The notes below the pieces were generated by a model, which made no database searches, was not told where the DNA came from, and saw only the letters and a program-made list of their open reading frames with translations. The position numbers and the translations under genes are program-made. Of a stretch of DNA of 7,193 bases, positions 1 to 4,291 are shown in pieces (position 1 is the first letter of the stretch; the number at the start of each line of letters is the position of its first letter). The stretch lies in contig CADAUN010000069.1 of the NCBI GenBank assembly GCA_902791085.1, positions 1-7,193 on the forward strand, in the 5' to 3' direction. The stretch comes from an uncultured Erysipelotrichaceae bacterium (lineage in GTDB: Bacteria > Bacillota_I > Bacilli_A > RFN20 > CAG-826).

Positions 1-130
1 ATAGCTAATGAATTAAAAGAAATGGAATTATTAACTGAAAAATTAAATATGTTAAATAGTTTGCTATCAATTTTTAATAATCCTACATTATTTAGTGCAA
101 TTACAAATGATACTATTATCAATAGAACAA
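1..130. other. AT-rich segment of different composition
   Basis: By hand count 25 of 130 bases are G or C (about 19%), against 78 of 170 (about 46%) in 131-300. Both strands are open across it: the minus frame continues the gene starting at 317. The plus frame 1 reads a helix-like stretch (ELKEMELLTEKLNMLNSLLS), rich in TTA, AAT, AAA and GAA codons, and stops at 160-162. The plus frame looks more like natural coding sequence of a very AT-rich genome. Either strand could be the true one, and the segment could be a false assembly join. Confidence 0.55.
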
Positions 131-317
131 AAGCAATCACCAACGGCCAAACAACGGCATAAGTAGAATTCTTCATGCCGAACATCGCCACAAAGACATT
201 TCCTTCCGCGGAGTCTATTTCTTCGCTAAAGAGATTAGCAAACATGCACATGATGGCAACAAATGCGGATAATGCAGCAAGCACCGAGAAGACACGGGTA
301 GTGGATCGTTTTTTCAT
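1..317 (-). CDS. Small hypothetical membrane protein, 3' end beyond window
   Basis: An open frame reads leftward from an ATG at 317..315 to the window edge without a stop (105 codons visible). A good Shine-Dalgarno site, AAGGA at 331..327, sits 9 bases before the ATG. The protein starts MKKRSTTR, followed by a hydrophobic helix at about residues 9-30, a short acidic loop (EEIDSAEG), then VFVAMFGMKN and a second hydrophobic helix beginning near residue 53 (YAVVWPLVIAFVLL). This N-in, multi-helix layout resembles small uncharacterised membrane proteins of Firmicutes; I do not recognise a named family. The first ~62 codons match the base composition of the rest of the window. From about residue 63 the DNA becomes extremely AT-rich and the protein Asn/Ser-rich, so the C-terminal part may not belong to this gene. 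The start is well supported; the visible 3' part is doubtful. Confidence 0.6.
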   Translation of the reverse strand, partial: MKKRSTTRVFSVLAALSAFVAIMCMFANLFSEEIDSAEGNVFVAMFGMKNSTYAVVWPLVIAFVLLIIVSFVIALNNVGLLKIDSKLFNIFNFSVNNSISFNSLA

Positions 318-361
318 ATTCTTTCGTCCTTAAAAACTTTGGCTAAACGCCTAACAGGGGT

Positions 362-367
362 ATTTTA
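362..367 (-). promoter_or_regulatory. Candidate -10 box of the leftward membrane-protein gene
   Basis: On the minus strand the hexamer TAAAAT lies about 45 bases before the ATG at 317 and is preceded by GA (GATAAAAT). It overlaps an 8-bp palindrome, ATCATGAT. I see no convincing -35 box 16-18 bases upstream, so this is a weak call based on position and the hexamer alone. Confidence 0.35.
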
Positions 368-414
368 TCATGATTTTCCAAGGCGAAAAGAACGAACTCA
401 TCAACTTACGTAAA

Positions 415-440
415 AAAGAGCGGTACAAAAATGGCTCTTT
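415..440. repeat. Inverted repeat AAAGAGC-N12-GCTCTTT upstream of the 456 gene
   Basis: Perfect 7-bp arms lie at 415-421 and 434-440 with a 12-base spacer. The dyad covers the place where a -35 box and spacer would sit for the TATAAT at 444-449, so an operator is the most natural reading. On the minus strand the second arm runs into six T's, giving a weak terminator-like shape, but no leftward transcript is expected to end here. Confidence 0.5.
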
Positions 441-443
441 CGA

Positions 444-449
444 TATAAT
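444..449 (+). promoter_or_regulatory. -10 box TATAAT giving a probable leaderless mRNA
   Basis: A consensus TATAAT ends six bases before the ATG at 456, so transcription would be expected to start at or within a base or two of the A of the start codon. No Shine-Dalgarno sequence is present between 425 and 455. The -35 region is poor (GGTACA at 422-427 with a 16-base spacer matches TTGACA at three positions), and it lies inside the dyad at 415-440. Confidence 0.6.
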
Positions 450-455
450 GTACCC

Positions 456-1241
456 ATGGAAATCGTAGTGGAATATGGTGTGCTTTTCTTTTTAGGAGCA
501 ATTGGCGGTTGGATCATCGAATTATTCTTTCGCCGTTATGTCTCGCAGAAAAAATGGGTGAATCCTGGTTTTTTAGCCGGACCGGTGGTGCCCCTTTATG
601 GATTTGGGATTGTGTCGTTTTATTTCTTTGCCAACGTTATCCCTTGGCAAAGTATTTCTTCGATTTCATGGCTAAATACGTTGATTGAAGTTTTTGCTGC
701 CGGCCTTTTTATGACGGTCATCGAATTCGTTGCCGGTTTGATTTTTATCAAAGGCATGCACGTCAAACTTTGGGATTATTCGAAACGGCCTGGCAACATC
801 ATGGGGATTATTTGTCCTTTATTTAGTTTGATTTGGCTAGCCTGTGGTGCCTTATATGTCTATGTTTTTAATCCTTGGTTTGTCCAAATGATGGATGCGA
901 TAAGCGCGCAATGGATTTATTGGTCTTTTCCGCTCGGTATCGCCTTAGGAATCTTAATCGTTGATTTTGGTTATTCCGTCCATTTGGCCACCAGAATCCG
1001 TCAGTCGATCGCGGATTCCAAAGTCGTTGCTTCTTGGGAAAAAATGAAAGTATCCTTTCAAGAGCATCTTCAAGAACGAAAGCAACATTCGAACTTCTTG
1101 CTGGCCTTCTCCACGAAGAAAGAGAATTTTGATGCGATGGTAAGAGAATCCGTGGCGAAGAACAAGAAAGAATATGATGATTGGGTTGCCATGAAAATGG
1201 CGAAAAAAGAAGCTCGTAAAGCAAAAAAGAAAGCGAAATAA
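456..1241 (+). CDS. PF06541-family ('ABC-transporter type IV', CmpB-like) membrane protein
   Basis: A 261-residue polytopic membrane protein with the family's hallmark blocks: GWIIE (residues 18-22), KKWVNPGFLAGPVVPLYGFG (32-51), a helix with Glu90, and LWDYSKRPGNIMGIICPLFS (105-124). Hydrophobic segments lie near residues 6-22, 45-62, 76-98, 115-137 and 153-172. The C-terminal ~85 residues form a soluble, charged, probably helical tail ending in a Lys-rich stretch (KKEARKAKKKAK). The Pfam name says ABC transporter, but no transport function is established for this family as far as I know. The ATG is the only plausible start: the frame is open upstream only to a TAA at 411 and has no other start codon there. 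The next gene begins three bases after its stop, so the two are almost certainly one operon. Confidence 0.85.
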   Translation: MEIVVEYGVLFFLGAIGGWIIELFFRRYVSQKKWVNPGFLAGPVVPLYGFGIVSFYFFANVIPWQSISSISWLNTLIEVFAAGLFMTVIEFVAGLIFIKGMHVKLWDYSKRPGNIMGIICPLFSLIWLACGALYVYVFNPWFVQMMDAISAQWIYWSFPLGIALGILIVDFGYSVHLATRIRQSIADSKVVASWEKMKVSFQEHLQERKQHSNFLLAFSTKKENFDAMVRESVAKNKKEYDDWVAMKMAKKEARKAKKKAK

Positions 1242-1244
1242 CGC

Positions 1245-1916
1245 ATGTCTTTGCCTGGCATTCTCCTTTGCATCGCATATGGAATCTTAAGTGGTGTTAA
1301 CCTCTTTTTCTGCGCGAAAGAAAACGAAGTTTGGCGAAAGAGAACGAAACCATTCTGTTTGTTATTGTTGTTGGCTTTCGTATTGGTGATGGACGTCAAC
1401 GCCTATTTTTTATGGATTGCTTTGCTTTTGGCATGGATTGGGGATGTGCTTTTCTTAGGCAAACAAAAGAAGATTTTTGTAGGGTTAGGAATGCTCTTTT
1501 TCCTAGCCAGCCATGCGTTTTATATCGCAGAGATCGCCGCCTTGCTTCCTTCCTATGGCGCGGAAGGAAGTTTTGCTTTATGGGCGTTTTGCATGCGTTT
1601 TTCTCCTTTTTTGCTGGTGGTGAGCTTTCCCTTAAGCGTTTGGCTCGCTAGAAAAGATTGGAAAATCGCGTCTGTCGGCGCCCTCTATAGCGCCGTTCTC
1701 CTTTGCTTTATCTCCTCTAGCATTTTTGGACTCATTGAGGGATTGGAGGCGGGATTTTGGATGGTGTTTGTTGGTAGCATTCTTTATTTTGCTAGTGACT
1801 TCTTTAACGCCTATACCTTATATGGCAAAAGATTCCGTTACCGGGAACTATTTATCATGAGTACCTATTTAGTTGGACAAGCGTTGATTGCGCTTGGCTT
1901 TCTTTATACCAAGTGA
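1245..1916 (+). CDS. YhhN/TMEM86-family membrane protein (lysoplasmalogenase-like)
   Basis: A 223-residue protein with about eight hydrophobic helices, matching the length and pattern of the YhhN family (PF07947), whose animal members TMEM86A/B hydrolyse the vinyl-ether bond of lysoplasmalogens. Conserved features visible are KP at 35-36, LLAWIGDVLF (61-70, Asp67), His90 followed by YI, GSILYFASD (177-185, Asp185) and TYLVGQALI (207-215). The polar Asp/His residues within helices are the likely active-site candidates. Bacterial members are mostly untested, so the enzyme activity is inferred. The start lies three bases after the preceding stop and lacks a strong ribosome-binding site, pointing to translational coupling. 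Its last 13 bases overlap the 3' end of the convergent rdgB gene, and a terminator follows at 1955-1980. Confidence 0.85.
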   Translation: MSLPGILLCIAYGILSGVNLFFCAKENEVWRKRTKPFCLLLLLAFVLVMDVNAYFLWIALLLAWIGDVLFLGKQKKIFVGLGMLFFLASHAFYIAEIAALLPSYGAEGSFALWAFCMRFSPFLLVVSFPLSVWLARKDWKIASVGALYSAVLLCFISSSIFGLIEGLEAGFWMVFVGSILYFASDFFNAYTLYGKRFRYRELFIMSTYLVGQALIALGFLYTK

Positions 1917-2512
1917 GGTTCTGCTAAGAAAGCGAGAAGCTCGCGCGTTGCTTTACCGCGGTGTGACACGCGGTTTTTTTCTTCTTCCGAGCAAACGCCA
2001 AAATCGAGATTGGCTTCGTCGCAATGAAAGATTGGGTCATAGCCAAAGCCGTGATTTCCCTTTGCTTCTTCTAAAATATGGCCTTTGCAAACGCCTTCAT
2101 AAACGAGAGGTTCATCGTTAGGGTGTTGCAACAAAACGATGCAACAATGATATTCAGCAGAACGATCTTTTGCATCTTTTAGCAAAGAAAGAACATGGGC
2201 ATTGACAATGCGATAATCGGCATTTGGTGAAATGGTTTTCGCCCAACGCGCGGAATGAATGCCTGGAAAGTGATTTCCTAAGGCGGCAATTTCGATGCCT
2301 GAGTCGTCGGCGATGACAGGCATAGCAAGACGATCCGCGACCCATTTCGCCTTCAAATAAGCGTTTTCTCGATAAGTGGTGCCATTTTCTTCTGCCTCTC
2401 CAGTGAGACCATAATCGAGAGGGCTTTTGATTTCGTAACCAAGCGGATTCAAAATTTCAGCATATTCGCGAATCTTATTGCGATTATGGGTGGCGATGAG
2501 CAAGGTTTTCAT
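1904..2512 (-). CDS. rdgB: XTP/dITP pyrophosphatase (Ham1/RdgB family)
   Basis: A 202-residue cytosolic enzyme of the usual family length. It hydrolyses non-canonical purine nucleotides (XTP, ITP, dITP) to the monophosphate and pyrophosphate, keeping them out of DNA and RNA. Visible motifs are THNRNK (8-13, nucleotide binding), EENGTTYRENAYLKA (41-55), the metal-binding ADDSG (68-72), PGIHSARW (83-90), GFGYDP (155-160) and SHR (183-185). All key residues are present. The start ATG overlaps the stop of the MFS gene by 4 bp (ATGA), with AAAGGAG about 11 bases upstream, so the two are translationally coupled. Its 3' end overlaps the convergent YhhN gene by 13 bp. I see no convincing terminator for this leftward operon in the adjoining sequence. 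Confidence 0.95.
   Translation of the reverse strand: MKTLLIATHNRNKIREYAEILNPLGYEIKSPLDYGLTGEAEENGTTYRENAYLKAKWVADRLAMPVIADDSGIEIAALGNHFPGIHSARWAKTISPNADYRIVNAHVLSLLKDAKDRSAEYHCCIVLLQHPNDEPLVYEGVCKGHILEEAKGNHGFGYDPIFHCDEANLDFGVCSEEEKNRVSHRGKATRELLAFLAEPHLV
1932..1944 (+). repeat. Small hairpin GCGAG-AAG-CTCGC before the terminator
   Basis: A perfect 5-bp stem with a 3-base loop lies 10 bases upstream of the terminator hairpin at 1955-1974, in the 3' end of the rightward transcript and within the rdgB coding region on the other strand. It may add 3'-end structure to the message. It has no T-tract of its own. Confidence 0.4.
1955..1980 (+). terminator. Intrinsic terminator of the PF06541-YhhN operon, inside rdgB
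   Basis: The stem ACCGCG (1955-1960) pairs with CGCGGT (1969-1974) around an 8-base loop; an alternative fold with one bulged G adds GTG/CAC inside. Seven T's follow at 1974-1980. It lies 38 bases after the YhhN stop codon, the right place and orientation to end the rightward operon. On the minus strand the same bases are coding: they specify the RdgB motif KNRVSHRGK, including the conserved SHR residues. Confidence 0.8.
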
Positions 2513-3912
2513 TTTGCTTTTTTCTCCTTTGTTAGCGTTTTGACTTGCAAAATAATCATAGGCGCCAACGCGACGAAAAAGAATGCCAAGGCCACTAAAA
2601 ACATCACGCGCGAAGGGGTCTTGCCGCCTAAAGCGGGATTGGTTGGATCTTGATAAGAGCTAGTGGGGAAGAAGGCTTGCGAGATTAAGGGGCCAGTTAC
2701 CATTGGAAGAAGGACGGCAAAAATCATACGGACTCCTTGAAACAAACCGACATCATGAACGGGAGTCTTGTCGCGAATCGCCGCTCCTAAGATGGCAGTG
2801 CAAAGAAGATAACCGGTGATTAAGAAAATGCCACACAAGATATCAAGCCAATGAATGGTGGCGGCAAAGAAGAGACCAATTGCCCCAAGCATCGCGGCAC
2901 CAAGCGAAACATAGAACAAGAGATAGCGGTTGACCTTGTTCATCACGAAAGCGCCGATGAAGACTGTGATCAAAGAAGAAACGATCAAAATGATGCCAAA
3001 AGCCAAATAGAAATCCATTCCGGAGCCAAACTCTGCCCCGTAGACCGTCGCATCATTTTGAAAATAGACCAAATAATAAGGCATGAAGGCATTGATGGCG
3101 GAATTAAACCCAAAGAAGGTCAATAACAATAAATAGAGTTCACCATTCTTTTTGATCACGGAAGGGCGAAAACCATAAAACAGCTTTTTGCCATAAGATT
3201 CTTCACGATTGGGCTCAATTTCATCTTTGGGCAGCAAAAAGAGAGAAAGGATGCCAATGATGGTGACCAATACGCCGCAAATGAGAAAATAAAAGAACCA
3301 GCCATGAGATAAGGCAGCAGCAGAATCGGGATAGACACCGGCGGCGATTTGCTCTTTTAAAAAGTCATCGGGAACGGCACCAATATGAAGTGGAATGCCA
3401 ATCGCAATCATAAAGACATTGGCGATTAACGGCAAAACCGACAAAATGGATTCCACTTTGCCGCGATTTGTTTCATCAGTGTGCTCCGTCACCCAAGCGT
3501 TAAAACATGCGTCATTCGATGTGGAACCGAAGAAAGTCATGAGGTTGTCGATGAGGGTCATGACAATTCCAACCCACAAAATGGCACTGGTTTGCTCTTT
3601 GGTTATAGACAAGAGATTGTGGTAATTGCAAAGCCCAAAAGTAAATACGGCAACGCCCCATATGATGTAACCAATATTGATGAAAAGTTTTCGCTTTCCG
3701 ACGCGATCAGACCATAAACCCACAAAGAAGGTGGTCAATGTGGCAGCTAAGGCAGAAGTGATGGTCATCCAAGTGATAGCGTCAGTGTTGCCGGTTTGAG
3801 AATACACCCAAAGATTGATGTAATTGTTTTCAATGGCCCAAGCCAATTGGCCAACGAGACCGATGAGCAATAATGAAACCCAAAAACGAGCGCCAAGTTT
3901 TTTCACCTTCAT
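2509..3912 (-). CDS. Major facilitator superfamily transporter, substrate unknown
   Basis: A 467-residue inner-membrane carrier with about 12 hydrophobic helices. The loop 2-3 signature of MFS proteins is clear: GLWSDRVGKRK at residues 65-75. A second distinctive block, STSNDACFNAWVTEHTDETNRGKVES (about 120-145), with a DETNRGK loop, resembles MFS and sugar-cation carriers related to the SLC45/GPH groups, which fits a sugar or glycoside substrate, but the substrate cannot be read from the sequence. The long hydrophilic loop near residues 185-205 and the central basic/acidic loop (KDEIEPNREESYGKK, about 229-243) fit a 6+6 arrangement. The start is supported by AGAGG at 3924-3920, seven bases before the ATG. 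It is the first gene of a leftward operon with rdgB and diverges from a sugar-type ABC importer. Confidence 0.85.
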   Translation of the reverse strand: MKVKKLGARFWVSLLLIGLVGQLAWAIENNYINLWVYSQTGNTDAITWMTITSALAATLTTFFVGLWSDRVGKRKLFINIGYIIWGVAVFTFGLCNYHNLLSITKEQTSAILWVGIVMTLIDNLMTFFGSTSNDACFNAWVTEHTDETNRGKVESILSVLPLIANVFMIAIGIPLHIGAVPDDFLKEQIAAGVYPDSAAALSHGWFFYFLICGVLVTIIGILSLFLLPKDEIEPNREESYGKKLFYGFRPSVIKKNGELYLLLLTFFGFNSAINAFMPYYLVYFQNDATVYGAEFGSGMDFYLAFGIILIVSSLITVFIGAFVMNKVNRYLLFYVSLGAAMLGAIGLFFAATIHWLDILCGIFLITGYLLCTAILGAAIRDKTPVHDVGLFQGVRMIFAVLLPMVTGPLISQAFFPTSSYQDPTNPALGGKTPSRVMFLVALAFFFVALAPMIILQVKTLTKEKKAK

Positions 3913-3929
3913 AGGGTAACCTCTTTTCT

Positions 3930-3943
3930 GGCAAAGGATTGCC
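3930..3943 (-). repeat. Hairpin in the MFS leader, GGCAA-N4-TTGCC
   Basis: A perfect 5-bp stem with a 4-base loop lies between the predicted MFS transcription start (about 3950) and the ribosome-binding site (3924-3920). It could be leader structure or another copy of the TTGC/GCAA half-sites scattered through this control region. Confidence 0.35.
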
Positions 3944-3956
3944 TTCCTTGTCTTCG

Positions 3957-3985
3957 ATTTTAAAGCGCCTCACCTTGCTTAGCAA
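3957..3985 (-). promoter_or_regulatory. Promoter of the MFS-rdgB operon
   Basis: On the minus strand, TTGCTA (3985-3980, four of six matches to TTGACA) is followed by a 17-base spacer and TAAAAT (3962-3957). The expected start is near 3950, giving a leader of about 38 bases with a proper ribosome-binding site. The -35 box lies within the palindrome at 3972-3988, so a protein bound there would occlude RNA polymerase. Confidence 0.6.
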
Positions 3986-3988
3986 GGT
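3972..3988. repeat. Perfect palindrome ACCTTGC-TTA-GCAAGGT over the MFS -35 box
   Basis: Seven-base arms with a 3-base centre overlap the -35 hexamer of the MFS promoter. There is no T-tract on either strand after it, so it is not a terminator. It is best read as an operator. Its core, TTGC-N3-GCAA, recurs at 4169-4179 near the start of the divergent ABC operon. Confidence 0.6.
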
Positions 3989-4062
3989 AAGAGAAGGAAG
4001 GAACAATGGCCTTTTAGAAAGACAAAAATGAAATGGCAAAAGCAAGAGCGAAAAGAATGTCC

Positions 4063-4122
4063 TCTTCTTTGCAACTTTTGATATTTTTTTGTTTTTTAGA
4101 GCATCAAAGGTTGCAAGAAAGA
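4063..4122. repeat. Long imperfect inverted repeat midway between the divergent genes
   Basis: The core arms are TTGCAACTTTTGAT (4069-4082) and ATCAAAGGTTGCAA (4103-4116): 13 Watson-Crick pairs and one G-T pair of 14. Four more outer pairs (4063-4066 with 4119-4122) extend it across a short mismatch. The loop is T-rich (ATTTTTTTG and following). It sits upstream of both predicted promoters, so it is probably a protein-binding or DNA-structure element rather than part of either main transcript. Confidence 0.55.
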
Positions 4123-4132
4123 AAAAATTCAA

Positions 4133-4161
4133 TGGATACGATAAAAAAGGCGCTTTAAAAG
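4133..4161 (+). promoter_or_regulatory. Candidate distal promoter of the ABC importer operon
   Basis: TGGATA (4133-4138, four of six matches to TTGACA), a 17-base spacer and TAAAAG (4156-4161) form a plausible but non-consensus promoter, with an expected start near 4168. The -10 lies in the 13-bp element shared with the MFS promoter. A transcript from here would carry a ~124-base leader with the palindrome at 4169 and the hairpin at 4200. Confidence 0.4.
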
Positions 4162-4168
4162 TGTCTTT

Positions 4169-4179
4169 TTGCCTGGCAA
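4169..4179. repeat. Palindrome TTGCC-T-GGCAA near the distal ABC promoter start
   Basis: A perfect 11-bp palindrome with an odd centre falls at about +1 of the distal promoter. Its TTGC-N3-GCAA core and a following G match the palindrome over the MFS -35 box. This makes it a candidate operator for the same regulator. Confidence 0.5.
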
Positions 4180-4199
4180 GAGCAAATGAAAAATCTTTT

Positions 4200-4219
4200 T
4201 TGGGGCAAAGCCCAATTTT
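4200..4219 (+). promoter_or_regulatory. Weak leader hairpin upstream of the ABC operon
   Basis: GGGC (4203-4206) and GCCC (4210-4213) form a 4-bp stem with an AAA loop; TTGGG/CCCAA is an alternative pairing. AATTTT follows. As a terminator or attenuator it is short and has only four T's, so this is a tentative call. Confidence 0.25.
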
Positions 4220-4258
4220 GCAATTCGTTTATCAAGAAATGAGAATGCCTTTTCAGGT

Positions 4259-4284
4259 TATAATAGAGAAAACAAAACACGAGG
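4259..4284 (+). promoter_or_regulatory. Proximal -10 box and ribosome-binding site of the ABC operon
   Basis: A consensus TATAAT at 4259-4264 predicts a start near 4271 and a leader of about 21 bases. GAGG at 4281-4284 is seven bases before the ATG at 4292 and decides the start. There is no recognisable -35 hexamer at the usual distance, so this promoter may depend on an activator. Confidence 0.6.
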
Positions 4285-4291
4285 TTAAAAG

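Larger units (their letters stand above)
3958..4160. repeat. 13-bp inverted repeat AGGCGCTTTAAAA flanking the control region
   Basis: The arm at 3958-3970 is the exact reverse complement of the arm at 4148-4160 (13 of 13). Each copy reads AGGCGCTTTAAAA toward the gene on its own side. The left copy contains most of the MFS -10 box; the right copy contains the candidate distal -10 of the ABC operon (TAAAAG). Confidence 0.65.

Noticed and set aside
868..1399. Two antisense frames of 136 and 109 codons opposite the PF06541 and YhhN genes
   Set aside because: They lie opposite genes with clear family motifs, and the Phe/Ser-rich composition is what antisense reading of Lys/Glu-rich codons gives.
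1824..1847. Possible minus-strand terminator for rdgB (TTCC/GGAA stem then TCTTTTG)
   Set aside because: The stem is only 4-5 bp with a bulge and just four consecutive T's, and it lies inside YhhN coding sequence 57 bases after the rdgB stop.
1878..1896. CAAGCG-N7-CGCTTG inverted repeat near the YhhN 3' end
   Set aside because: It lies within the YhhN coding region before the stop and lacks a proper T-tract; the terminator at 1955-1980 explains the transcript end much better.
3830..4132. 100-codon minus-strand frame overlapping the MFS start
   Set aside because: It overlaps the well-supported MFS 5' end and its promoter in another frame, and the product looks like translated AT-rich control sequence.
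3913..4291. CRISPR array or mobile-element ends in the repeat-rich control region
   Set aside because: The repeats are inverted, differ in sequence and spacing, and centre on promoters. There are no regular direct repeats with spacers and no transposase.
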